64,000 nucleotides of DNA from the NCBI GenBank assembly GCA_026826555.1, contig JAKSZT010033642.1, positions 124,001 through 188,000 on the forward strand. Direction: 5' to 3'. Within the stretch, counting starts at the first letter, position 1; every line of letters starts with the position of its first letter. The translations under genes and the position numbers were made by a program. Below the pieces are notes generated by a model. The model saw only the letters and a program-made list of their open reading frames with translations, had not been told where the DNA came from and did no database searches. This DNA comes from Tolypeutes matacus. Taxonomy: Eukaryota > Chordata > Mammalia > Cingulata > Chlamyphoridae. Positions 1-11,142 of the stretch are shown piece by piece.

Positions 1-451
1 TTGTATAGAGTTGGAAATTCCCCACTTTTTCTGTGAACTTATTCAGGTAGTCCGAATTGTTTGTTCTGACACCTTCCTCAAAGACCTGGTGATGTATTTA
101 GCATATGGTCTTCTGGGTTTTAGTCCACTCATTGGTGTGGTTTTATCTTACTCTATGATTGCATCCTCCATTTTGAGAATTTGAACAGCTGAGCCCAAGT
201 ATAAAGCATTTTTTACTTTCGGGTGTTACCTCTCAATATTGCCCTTGTTTCATGGTATAGTTTTTGGAGTGTATCTTAGTTCTTCTGCTACTTAAAACTC
301 AAGGGTAAATTCAATAAACTCAGGGATGTACGTGGTGGTAACTCCCATGCTGAGCTCCTTAATCTACATTCTTAGAAACAAGGATATAAAGCAGACCTTA
401 AAAAGCTCTATACAACGATGCTTTGTCTCAAGTTTAGAAAAAGTCTCATGA
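1..451 (+). pseudogene. Olfactory receptor pseudogene, 3' half (family 7-like)
   Basis: A single frame from base 14 to the stop at 449-451 reads as the second half of a class II odorant receptor, a seven-helix G-protein-coupled receptor of olfactory neuron cilia. It begins in extracellular loop 2 (IPHFFCEL at about 17-40), passes through TM5, the TM6 entry (KYKAFFTFGCYL, where KAFxTCxSHL is usual) and TM7 (VVTPML), and ends with the C-terminal IYILRNKDIKQTLK. Two in-frame stops break it: TGA at 182-184 and TAA at 293-295. No frameshift is seen in the visible part. The 5' half lies outside the window. Family 7 is inferred from the loop 2 and C-terminal wording. It is the partner of the minus-strand copy at 26668-27523 in the inverted duplication. 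Confidence 0.9.
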
Positions 452-2404
452 TTAACAGAGGCAAAACAATGGGAAACCTAAATCTAGATTATTATAAGCA
501 TATACAAAGAAAATCTGTTATTTGCCTAATTTTTAGAATTCCATTTTTTATTTTTCATATATCAAGGACACCTGTTTCTTCTGTATTATTTTACAGAATG
601 TGATCTCTCTTACTGTAGTCCCTCCAATTGGTATTGAAGGCAGAAACTGCTGCCTGGATTTTCAGCAGTAAAATAGTTAATACAGGTAATTCTTTATATA
701 TAAAATTATATCAATTGCTGGAGGGTATGAAGAGGTACTGCAGTCACTGCCAGATGAAAGCAACTGCTTGTGTTATATGATTTTTGGGAAAAATAAGCTT
801 TCATAGCAAAGGCTGTGTACCAGCTACCAGGGTTTTTGTTCATTTGTTCCAGAAAGATGTCACATCCTGAACTGGAAGCACTATCTGATTTGATTTACAA
901 TAATTCACATTCCATCTCTGATATGTGCCTTTCTCCTGCACATTTGATTTATGATTAGAAAATCATAAATGAGGTTGTAATCGACAACACAATCCCTACT
1001 CTTTTAACATTGATTCTCTCAATAATTTCTGTGATTCTTCCAATGATGTAAAGTTACCCTTTAAAAATTATTTTCATAGTTAAAAACATTTTCAGGAAAT
1101 TTCTCTCGGCACTTCCTACGATAATAGTCCACATTTACAGATCATAAATAACTATGTGTGTGTTTTCCCCATTTCTGATTATGTCTTTTTCAACTATTAA
1201 ACCCAAATAACAGGACATAATTTCACATTTTTATGTAGACCTACTTCATTCTTTGTGAAGTAAAATAAGATGAATGCTTCATTCATCACCTAATTCAAGG
1301 GCCATCAAAACTTAGAATGCCATTTTGGGATTAGTGATTGCTCCAAGCTAATGGCCATTTTAGAAAAAAAAATGTTTTAGTATTTGTATTTATTCAGATT
1401 CTTTGGGAAAGGTGTTAATTTATTTTCATTTTGTAATTTATTAACCAAAATATTCAGAATTTGTTTATAAGGCATACCCATGTCAAAACCGAAATTTTCA
1501 GAGAAAGATATTTCATTCATGCAGTCTTATAAAATTTTTGTGTTTTGATTGCACCATAATCTCAGAATTAGAAATCTTCAGCTTGTCATTTGTTTCTCTT
1601 AGTTTCTCCTGTACAAGAAAAATACCCCCCATTCAACATTTCTTGAAATATGATTCCCATTAAAATCATTTATCACATAAACCAATCAGTTTGTCAAAAT
1701 CTTTCCTAGGCACTGCCTTTAGAGCTTACTGCAAACAATATATTGTGAATCATTTTTTCAAGCTCTACATACACAATTGTGTACATTTATCCAGAGGAAA
1801 TAGTGTCATTGGTGTTCTCACACCAACAATTTGATATCTCAATTCTCAGATTCCTATCCTGCAATATTGTGTTTTGGCAATCAGTTTCTGTACTAAATAG
1901 TTTACCTGTATGGTTTATTTTCTTTAAGCAGAAATTTCTTTCCATAAAAAGCTCTTTTTAAAAATTTTGAGAAAACACATAGTAAGCATGCACATTTATC
2001 TTACTGAAGAAGCTAGAGTTATGTCTTTCAAGTAATTGGAAGTATAGATATCACTGAAAAACAGTCTGGCTATGAATGTTGATACTTCTGTTGTAATCAG
2101 CAACACTGTATAATCAAGAAGATTCCACTGAAGTTGTTGACTCCACAAATTCGACTACTTTCTGCAATCAGGTAGTAGGAGGCTTTTGCCATAAGTATTA
2201 GTTAAATAGGTACCAAAACTACTGGTTCCCTAACCTCTGGAGGACAGGAACACAAGGAAGAAAATGGTAGAAAAGGCTGCAAAGAGTCACACATTACACA
2301 TTACAGTGTAGACTCAATTGTGGATGTCAAACTGGCTTATACTTTTTTGAGTGTAATTAAAGAGAGAGTGTGACTGTACTTCCTTCAAAATAGCTGGTAC
2401 AATG

Positions 2405-2650
2405 ATTTTTGTTGTTGTTGTTGAGGTTCTGGGAGCTGGGGATTGAAACTGGGAACTCCTATGTGGGAAGCTACCACTTAACCACTGAGCCTCTTCAGCT
2501 TCCCAGAGTTGGTTTATTCATTTATTTCACTTATTTGTTTTTTGTTGTTATTGTTTTTTCAGGAGGCCCTGGAATCCAAATCTGGGACCTCTCATGTAGG
2601 AGGTGGACACTGAACTGCTTGAGCCACATCTGTTCCCCATGGTACATTGA
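2405..2650 (-). mobile_element. Two adjacent tRNA-derived SINEs, antisense (DAS-like)
   Basis: Two units in the same orientation lie side by side. The first (about 2410-2510) contains gggattgaaactgggaact followed by aaccactgagcc; on the minus strand this is a tRNA-like head with A-box and B-box type segments. The second (about 2555-2640) contains ggaatccaaatctgggacct, then ctcatgtaggaggtggac and gagccacatctgttcc, the wording of xenarthran DAS SINEs. T-rich linkers (2405-2425 and 2515-2560) are the poly(A) tails seen from the other strand. They are absent from the matching place in the right arm, so they arrived after the duplication or were lost there. Confidence 0.7.
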
Positions 2651-4959
2651 TTCTTAAGAAAAGTTTTTTTAAGCACATGTCATGAGTGAGTGACAGAGGC
2701 CGTTCCAACTCCACTATATTCTCCTATATCATTACTTACTTCCCCATTCCTGCAACTCCTATTTTTCTCTCAGGAAAAAAAATGTATTCCTCATTTGGTC
2801 AGGAGAATTTTACAATTCTCAAGGACCATAAAATACGTGGAAACAATAGTGATTCACTCTGAATTGAGAGTATAAATTTGTTCTCATGGAAAACACTTTA
2901 TTCACGAAGAATATATAAATGATTTCAAGAAAAAAATCATCATTTTTCTTCTACTGGTGAAATGTTAGCACAGTTTAAGGTTTTGTTTAAGTGAAAACTT
3001 GAAGAAAGGTCTTAATATATAAGTTTCAGCTAAAGAAACTTCCATAAATTGAGTTAAGTATAAACACTAAGTTAAAGAGGGAAATAATAGTATTTTTCCT
3101 GGAGAAGTGGAAGACTTGGTTGCTGCTTGTAAACCATGAAATGTGTGTTATATGGAAGGAGAAGACTCCTTTTGAGTGAGCTCTGTTCTGTTCAATTGTT
3201 TTATATTGTGTAAGTAGAATAATTATTTACTGGGACCCTACCATGAGAAATTTAGAAAAGATGAACCCTGTCAATTGAAGATTAACTGTCCAGAGTGGGG
3301 AAAGTGAGAATAAATTCCCTCAGGTCCAGGGAATATCATTTAAACTAAGAACAGTAGAAAGCAGTAACAGAGCCCTTACCTCTTATAATGCACCATAGTA
3401 ATGTAGCCAGGGTCTAAGTGAGTTTATGTTAATCATAGGAGCAATGATTCCTTCCTCCACTGTCAAGAGCTGAGTTTCCAAGAAAAGCCAATGCTAGAGT
3501 AACAATATTGGGTGAGATGGTCCTGAATTTCATCTCCTCGTGTCTTTCTCCAATGCTATGATCTTTATTTCCCCTCAATTCCTGATCACCTTTCTCAGAA
3601 TTGGGAGCACCCACATAGTCCAGAGATACATTATCCCAACTTTGGTTACATAAGTGTTCCATCTCCTGGCGTTTCCAGAATGAAGATATTTTGTATTTCT
3701 CTATTATCCAAGGAAGAAAAAAATCACTAGAATGTACCAAAGAAGTTCTGTTTTTGCTATGGGAAGGAAATATAATGGGAGGGAATGCTTTACTGGCAGT
3801 AAGTACAGGGACATAGAGGAAGCCTCAGATGTAGGGAAAGCCCTCAGATACAAATTTGATTTGTTTTCTAATTTCTGTTTGATGGTAGGTGGGCCTTAGG
3901 TTTCCTTTGCAGCTAAATTTCTCCTAGTTTCACTACATGGAAATTTAAAGTTTTTATCATTGTACATTTCAACTTTAGGGGTTCTACTTGATTCATTACT
4001 GAAAAATATTTTTCACTTTACATATTTACAAGATTTTATAAATTTTCTAAAAGTCAATAAAAACTGTTATTTAATATTCGGTGTCTGAATAATTTCAAAA
4101 TCTGAAATAGTTAAAGGTTTTTTTGTACTTTTGTTTCCTTCTGGCTCTTAGTCATGGTAACTTGTTTTCTTAGTGTCTACATTGATTTTTAAAATTGTGT
4201 TCTGTTTAATTTGTTGGGCCCATATTTGTGTGAAGTCTTGGAGGCATAAGTGGAAAAGGATTCACCTTTGACTGTATTTTGAAATTAGCAAGTGAGAACA
4301 ATTTAATGTTAAGTTGTGCACCGAGAACCTTTAAAGCCACATAAGTGCTGAGATTTCTGAATGCATGCTGGCTCCTCATTCAGAGGACTTTCCCACCATG
4401 TTGAACCAGGATCAGGGCAATTGTTTACCTTGATACCCATATTTGATTATTGTGTTCATACATTGTTAATGTTTACAATACAACTATAATTACAATGATC
4501 CAACTTTTATACAGGAACCTTTTACCAGAGTTTCTATTTAGGAGAGATTTGGATTTCATTTTCATATGAAACCTATTAAGTAATATAGAATCACAAATTT
4601 TTTTCACTGATGACAGTGCCAAAATTACAGTTCGCATTTGAACTCCACTACACATCATGGTCCATTTTATTCTTTATTTTGTGATTAAAGTAATTCCTTT
4701 TGTTAGACCAGATTAGAGATGAATCTAAAAGATTCAGGAAAATTTATAGTTGTAAATCCTCATGTTTTCAAAAATACCAAATCAATAGCTTATCTACATA
4801 TTTGCGGGAAATAGAAGAAGGGCAAACTGGACATAAACCTAGTAGAAGGAAGGAAATAGCAAATACTTAAGTGAAGTGAAATGAAATAGAGTATAGAAAA
4901 ACAATTGAGTGAACCACTGAAATTGTTTCTTGGAAAAGATCAATAAAATAGCAAAGGTT

Positions 4960-6373
4960 TATTTAGATTGAAAAAGAAAAAATAAAGAGAATGCAAATCA
5001 CTAAAATAAAAAGTCAAATCAAGGGTGTTGCTAGATATTGCCAATATTAAGGGGATTATGAATGAATACTATGAAGAATTGTCTGCCAACAATCTAGAAA
5101 ATCTCGAAGAAATGGAGCAATTCCCAGAACCATGCAATTTACCTAAATTGACTGAAAAGAACTAGATCTCAACAAAACTCTAACAAATAAAGAGTTTCAA
5201 TAAGTTATTTTAAAAAACCCTCCCACAAATAGAAATCTAGGTTCAGACAGTTTCCATAAAGAAGAATTAATTACAATACTTCCTAAACCTTCCAACTTGA
5301 AGTCAAGTTATCTCTTCCAAACTCATTCTATGAGGCTAAAGTTATTGTGATACCAAAGCTTCTTAAAGACATAGCAAGGAAAGAAAACCAAGGACAATTT
5401 CTCTCATAAATAAAGATGTAAAAACCCTCAACAAAAACTGGCATATCAAATCCAAGAGAATATTGAAAGTGGTATCCGCCATGAAAAAATGGAATTTATC
5501 TTAGGAAACTGGGGTGTCCAGCTTAAGAAAATCAATGTAATACACCATATTAACACAATGAAGAGGAAAATCACGTGAAAATCTCAATTCATGCAGAAAA
5601 TATGAATGATAAATTCCAACAACCTTTCATGATAAAAATACTTAGAAAAATAAGCATAGAAATAACTTCCTAAACATGGTAAACAAAATATATGTAAAAA
5701 CACAGATAATCTTATCCTCATTGCTGAAAGAGTGAAAGCCATCTTCTTGGAGTCTACTTTCAATGCTGAAAGAGTGAAAGCCATCCTCTTGAGGTCTGGA
5801 ACAAGACAAGGATGCCTGTTTTCACTATTGTTATTCAGTATTATACTGGAAGTTAAGAAATTAGGCCATAAAACTGAATAATAGACATCCAAATTAGAAA
5901 GGAAGAAGTAAAACTGTCTGTTTTAAGTGAGGTCATGAGCCTTTATATAGAACATGTCAAAGCTTATACAAGAAAACTCTAGAGCTCATAAATTAATCCA
6001 GCCATATGCAACCTATGAGATTAACATGCAAAAATTAGTTGTGTTTTATACAACAGAAAGAGTATTCTTAACTTGGCAGTTGAAAAATCCAGTCACCATA
6101 GCATCTAAAAGAACAAAATATTTAGGAATATTTTTAACTAAGCAGGTTGCACAATGAAAACTTCAAAAACTCTTCAAGAAATTAGTGAAGACCTAAGTAG
6201 GTGGCAAGGTATTCTGAGATAGTGAATAGGAAGAATTAATATTATTAAGATGTCAGTACTACCCAAAGTGATCAATAGCTTCAATGTAATTTCCATCTAA
6301 GTCCCAGGAGCCTTTTTAGCAGAAATGAAAAAGATTATCCTGATTTATATGGAAATACACTTCAGCAGGTCTC
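4960..6373 (+). mobile_element. LINE-1 ORF2 fragment (reverse transcriptase region)
   Basis: Short broken frames read as L1 ORF2: a stretch like NxYYEELxANN near 5060, RT palm wording around 5780-5900 ([24 protein letters not shown]) and the later segment TKYLGIFLTKQV at 6113-6150. L1 ORF2 encodes endonuclease plus reverse transcriptase for target-primed integration. Only a middle slice is present, full of stops and small indels. The RT frame carries a 42-bp tandem duplication at 5722-5805. It lies inside the left arm and has no partner in the right arm, so it probably inserted after the duplication. Confidence 0.8.
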
Positions 6374-6394
6374 CAGTACCATCTTAGCGTGTTA

Positions 6395-6535
6395 CATTTA
6401 CTTATTTGCTTGTCTCTTGCCTTGTTAAGATTGAGTGGAAGCAAAATATCTTACTCTTCTCTTCATTCCCAGGACACAGCTTAGTGTTTACTATAAAGTA
6501 TTGTTGAATAAATATTAGTTAAATGACTGACAAAT
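6395..6535 (+). repeat. Possible MIR-type SINE 3' end
   Basis: The stretch ttgccttgttaagattgag...cattcccaggacacagcttagtg...gttgaataaatattagtt has the phrasing of the conserved core and 3' end of mammalian MIR elements, an ancient SINE. Only the 3' part is recognisable and divergence is high. It could equally be a fragment of the partner LINE L2. Confidence 0.4.
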
Positions 6536-7269
6536 AAATTGCTGATTGACTTGAACATATATTGCTAATTGTTGGGGAGAATGGAGAAGCAGTGAGAGAA
6601 AAGGACATCCTATTGTGAGAGGGAAGTCCCACATAGGAGAACCAACTCCAAAGTAGACAATCCAGAGACAGAAGATATTATAGAGTACCCAGAATCTCTC
6701 TCCAGAATCTGCGATAGAGAAACTATTTTGGGAAATCTTGCAATATTAGAGTTCACATCTAAAGAACAGTGACTTCCCCTTGGGATGCAAGGAGCTCATT
6801 GGGTTAAGAGATGAACAAGGAGCTCCATGACTGCCTCCCAAGGATCAAAACTGGCACAAGTTTGCATTGTGTTTTCCTTTCTTACCTCCAGAGAACTAAA
6901 TATCTCATGGAGAAGAGTGACAAAAGAATACTTCATTAATGAGGCTCATGGGAATTAAATCCCTTAAGGCATGTGTGGATGTTTGATAAATTCCAAAAAG
7001 AGATAAAGATTATGTCTGTAAACTGGTCTGTTTCTCAGCAATATTTTTCTTTGTTTCACTGCTTCTTTATCTACACTTTTTGGAAGAATCTGCTTCAACA
7101 CCTTCATTCATTTTTTCTTTTAGTAATTCAATAAACATTTAGCCATCAAATTCTTTATGGGAGGAACTAAATATTAATCTGGGAATGAAGAAATGATTAA
7201 CACATTGTTCATTTTACAAAGAGATTACATCTAAACAGGTTAAGAAATGAAAAAAATGAGTTCATGCAA

Positions 7270-7838
7270 TCCTGGTGATGAGTATCTAAAAGTTTGGACT
7301 CATCCTGTGGAGGTTAGTGAAGTCTTCACATGGGAGATGATGATTGTACTGAGCCTTGCAGGAGGAACTGGGTTAATTTGGAGGAGATGGGAGAAACACA
7401 ACAAAAAGAGATAACTGGGACACAAATGTGAGTTTAATATAACCATAAGATATGGCGAGGTTTTAAAAATAGTTTTTAATATCTGATGAAAAATGATGGG
7501 CATGTATAAAAAGTAGAAAATGAGCCTGGCCAGGCTAGCAGCAGCCAGATAACAGAGTCTTGTGTTCTGTACACAGGTTGGATATTTATGGAGAGTCAGT
7601 GCAGGGTTTATAGATAGAGGTGTTCATGAACATTCTTGCCCTGCAGAAAGATCTCTCTGTGTTAGTGTGATTCTAGCTGTTATCAAAACTTTGGAGAGAT
7701 GATGAGGGATGAACATAGAACAGTGGACATGAACAAAGAGGTGTGCTGATTGAGTCTGTGTGGGTTGAACCATAGTGTATAAAATATTCACTATTATTAC
7801 TAGGTACATTGCCTGACATTTCATATCCATTATTATAC
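7270..7838 (-). repeat. Duplicated block D, copy 1 (contains an L2-like remnant)
   Basis: The reverse complement matches 16855-17420 and 31925-32460. Shared phrases on the other strand include ccctgcactgactctccaat, tctctgttatctggctgctg and gaagccttcactaacctcca. The wording (cuttings about tight protein-free text such as ctgtccaggat, and the gaagccttcactaacctcc motif) resembles an old L2 LINE, which probably gave the block its content. The two flanking sides are also shared with the copy at 16.9-18.3 kb, so this is duplication of a locus rather than independent insertion. Confidence 0.75.
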
Positions 7839-9160
7839 CTGTTTTTCCCTCTTACTGCTCTCAGAACCTCAATTGGCCACAGCCTCCACATCAATGAAAT
7901 AATTTCTTCCATTGGTAGAATCACATTCAGTCTATAGTAGAATACCAGTAAGTCTACTTTAGTGCATTCCCGAAACCTGAAGATTCTGAGATGGTGATGC
8001 CCACTCCACCTCTAATTGAGAGAGGAATTTGATCACACATACCTGATGGATGAGACTCTCTGGCTTGAAATTGTAGACACTCTTGATTCCTTGGTATGGT
8101 GGTTGTCCATCATCTCCTCCTTGTTAGTTTTCTTGGGTAAGTCCAATGAACTTGAGAGTAGGTGTTGTAAATCACTTGAGATTCAGGGCCCAGCTGGCAC
8201 ATGGACAGCCCAAAGATTTAAGTCTCTTGGATGTACACTTACCAACTCTAGTACTAATTATACATTCAAATAGAAGGGACAGTAGAGCCATGTGTAGGGA
8301 AACTACAACTGAGTCCAACTCTGTCACATTGGGGAGGATAAATTCCAAAGTAAGGCTCACTGGCAAGGCACCAAATTTGTGAGCTATCTGCCCTGAGTAT
8401 AGTTTCTGTATGTCTCCAGAGCCATCATCAGCCCCACTACTAGGCATAGTATGTACTTTGGCTGTCAATGAGATCCTGCTGAGATGTGCATAAGCTTAAC
8501 CTCTGGAGTGACCTCCCAACTCACTTTGAAGTCTAGTAGCCATATAAACTCATTTGTCTTTACCTTTTCCAACTTTTTTGATCAATGTCTTTTTCTAGTT
8601 TGCTTGCTGGTTGTGCTTGGTATTTATTATTCCCTTGGTTCCAGGGAGGCTCATCCCAAGGATCACATCCCACACTGGGGGGAAGTTATTGCATTTATGT
8701 GCTGCGTTCAGCTTAGAGAGAGGCTGCATTTGAGCAACAAAAACGCTTTCAGGAGGTAACTCTTGGGCACCTTATAATACTAGGCTAAGTTTCAATTTCA
8801 AGAGTAATGGTTCATATGCACAGTCTTCAAAATCAAGTGCCCGTCGATGGACCATTCTCCTTCACTAGTCATTGCCCCTGTACTTGGGGGATTCTTGCTG
8901 CTCCATTAGAGAATGTGGCAGAGCTCCTAAAGATGGGAATTTAATATTCTTTTGGTTATTGTGTGAAGCTCCTCTCACCGTGACAATGCCCTATGAACAT
9001 TTGAACACATTTGTATGCCTTATATGTATGCCCAGGTGAACCTCCTGCCATGCATCCCCCTTCACTACACCCTGCACCAATGATCCTACCCTGCCACAGC
9101 TGTAACCCTTCTGTGATCCAAAACTTCTTGAAAAATGAAGCCAATAAAATAGCCAAATAC
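7838..9160 (-). mobile_element. Family E repeat, copy E1 (unnamed L1-related retroelement?)
   Basis: This dispersed repeat is shared with 9755-10000, 32836-33980, 43384-43585 and 62600-63783. Shared phrases on the plus strand include ctccacatcaatgaaataat, gagtccaactctgtcacatt and tgacctcccaactcactttg. Orientation is set by copy E3, whose poly(A) tail shows the element is transcribed on the minus strand. Where the 3' side is present in other copies it resembles an L1-type 3' untranslated region. The minus strand has an open frame at 8172-8468 containing LPNVTELDS and KRLKSLG, which recurs in other copies. The 5' boundary near 9160 is uncertain. I cannot assign a known family name. Confidence 0.65.
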
Positions 9161-9349
9161 AATTAATGAGAAAATGAAATATTAATGGTAGTTTTAAAAA
9201 TAGGAAATAAAATAGAAAATAAATAAATAAATTTGGGATAATAAAACATAATGAAAAATTATTTAATTTTTTTTGACATTTTAGCTTTCATCACTGTAAG
9301 ATCTGTTGTCTTGTATGTATAGTGACTTTTTCTTCCATTTATTCCCCAA

Positions 9350-9745
9350 TTGTCTCATTTTTTTCATTTTGTCTTCAAAGAAGTTTTAGGTTACAGAAAA
9401 GTCATGTACAGAATACAGGAGTCTCCCATATACCCAACATTCTCCCTTTTTCCTCCTTCACCTACTAATAACATTTTATATGTGGACCATATATATGTTA
9501 CAACTGATGTAGAAATATTGAAACATAACTAGTAACCATGATCAATGCTTTACATTATGGTTTACATTTTAGACCATACACTTTTATAAATTTAGATGAA
9601 ATTTAACATGGCCTGTACCCATCATTGCAAGATCATGTGGAACATTTCCATCACCCCCAAAATGCCCCCTGTTCCATCTATTTTATTCCTCCCTTCCCTC
9701 CATTTGGGACCTATGGCAACCACTAGGCTTCATTTTTTTGAATGT
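9350..9745 (-). mobile_element. L1 3' untranslated region, antisense
   Basis: Plus-strand phrases gaagttttaggttacagaaa, gtctcccatatacccaac and cctatggcaaccactaggc are the reverse complement of the 3' UTR of older mammalian L1 subfamilies, which is long and recognisable in this orientation. No coding sequence is attached. The A-rich stretch at 9165-9260 just upstream separates it from copy E1. Confidence 0.65.
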
Positions 9746-9754
9746 TTTATTTTT

Positions 9755-10000
9755 TCAAAAAAAGATATTTAGATTACATAAATGTTACATAAAACATATA
9801 GGGGATTCCCATATGCTCAGCTTACCACACAGCCCAACTTTATCTACATTAACAACATTCTTTATTAGTGTGGAACATTCATTGTTGTTGATGAACACAT
9901 TTTGAAGTATTGCCACTAAGCATGAATTAGTGTTCACATTGTAGTTTACATTCTCTCCCACATACTTCTATAAGTTATGGCAAGATATATAATGTAAATA
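9755..10000 (-). mobile_element. Family E repeat, 3' end fragment (copy E2)
   Basis: Plus-strand text from gatatttagattacataaat through ggggattcccatatgc to taagttatggcaagatatat matches 62615-63125, where the same text leads on into the E-type sequence. It stops near 10000, where L1 leader-like sequence begins. Confidence 0.6.
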
Positions 10001-10740
10001 AACACGGAAAAACAATCTTCTTTCTTAGACCCCTAAGGCTCTTCTTAGGCTTCTGGTATTCCTCAATAAATCACACTGTAGCATACCCTCTGTAGATTTT
10101 GAGCTGAGTTTTAATGAGTAAAATAAGGAAAATAAAACAAGGAACCTTTTTTTTTTTTTAAACAAGATCTCCAAAAAAAGTTAATACAAAAGTTAATTCT
10201 CAAAAGAGAATGTCTATATGTTTCCTGTCATAAAGTTTCAGCTGAATGCCTGATACCCCAGTGGATCACTTCTCAAAGAAGAGCTGGGAATTGACCCAGG
10301 GACTTCATATATGCCAGGCAGGAATTACTCCACTGAGCTAACCTATCTCCTAGGGTAAACCAGCCTTGCAGAAGGCTATCCACCCTTTCCCATCAGGCAT
10401 GTTAGATACCCCACAGTCCACCAGAGTCCTGCTGATCAGTATCTCTCTGCCTCTTCTCTTATGTAATTCCTCTCTCTACTTAGGCATCTAGACATGACCG
10501 CCTGCCTGAGGAGAACCCCTCCCCTATCCCTGTCAAGGTGGCATCCCTTTCAATATTCAAAGGTGGCTCAGCTGGCTAAACTAACCACAAAGAAACCACT
10601 CTCCACCCTTCCAGAAGCCTCTTCTTCCCAGGGAATCTGCTGTCACACTCAGTTCAGAGTAGGAAGACAGTGGCTCCACCTAGGCTCTTTGTCCTGAGGG
10701 CAGGGTATATGTGCCCCTTTCAGTTACAGGGGCAAGAAAC
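9995..10740 (-). mobile_element. L1 5' leader fragment with tRNA-like module
   Basis: This stretch matches 37835-38540, the 5' leader of the minus-strand L1, in the same orientation: cccctaaggctcttcttagg, tgtcataaagtttcagctg, ccagtggatcacttctc and the end segment caggggcaagaaactcac all have counterparts there. It is therefore a minus-strand L1 leader separated from its body, lying close to the 5' end of the plus-strand L1 at 10837. The open stretch at 10494-10697 is not a gene; it is part of this leader. Confidence 0.65.
10275..10350 (-). repeat. tRNA-like module in the L1 leader, copy 1
   Basis: Read on the minus strand, the text has a tRNA-like A-box segment (tagctcagtggagtaat) and a B-box-like segment (gggtcaattcccagc, near GGTTCRANTCC). 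The same module sits in the equivalent place at 38092-38165. It is best read as a tRNA-derived SINE head fused into the leader. It is too degraded to call a tRNA gene. Confidence 0.55.
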
Positions 10741-10823
10741 TCACTTATTATTAAGTTTATTAAGAAGTAAAATTACTAGTGAAATATAAGAGTCTAGGGA
10801 CATCGAACTTGAAGATTCAATCC

Positions 10824-10836
10824 AGAAGGCATTATA
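10824..10836. repeat. Target site duplication, 5' copy
   Basis: The 13-base sequence agaaggcattata lies directly before the L1 and is repeated exactly at 16742-16754 after its A-rich tail. Joining the two flanks restores text matching 31780-31810, where no L1 is present. Confidence 0.85.
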
Positions 10837-11142
10837 GAGTAGAAGAGGCAAGATGGTGACAGTTTAGGAGAGCACACTCTGACTAGTTCTCTGAGGACAG
10901 CAGATTGTGGACAGGGTCCTGCCCGGGGGTCTGTGCTGTGGGCGCACAGAGTGAGAAGCTTGGTACATCAATCTGCGCAGATCGACGGCGTGGACTGATC
11001 AGGACACAGAAAGAAGCAAGGAAATAAAATAAGAAGAAAAAGTGTCAAAGAGAAAACTTAACACACATGCAGAACCACCAGCTAAATAAAACTCTAGAGC
11101 AGAGAGAGAAGCTAATCAACTGAATAAACCCATCAAGATAAA

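Larger units (their letters stand above)
1..7838 (+). repeat. Left arm of a large imperfect inverted duplication
   Basis: The reverse complement of this stretch can be followed through about 16855-27523. Pairs seen by eye are: OR 1-451 with 26668-27523; 1330-2000 with 23700-24435; 2000-2400 and 2660-3430 with 22540-23700; 3430-3870 with 22100-22540; 3870-4690 with 21020-22000; 6550-6960 with 17560-18290; and 7270-7838 with 16855-17420. An example is 3400-3430, whose complement reads almost the same as 22545-22575 around the phrase tatggtgcattat. Divergence is substantial, so the duplication is old. Insertions present in one arm only are the two SINEs at 2405-2650, the L1 fragment at 4960-6373, the ERV fragment near 20-21 kb and the L1 at 24446. 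I see no gene in 452-4950 apart from these repeats. Confidence 0.85.
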
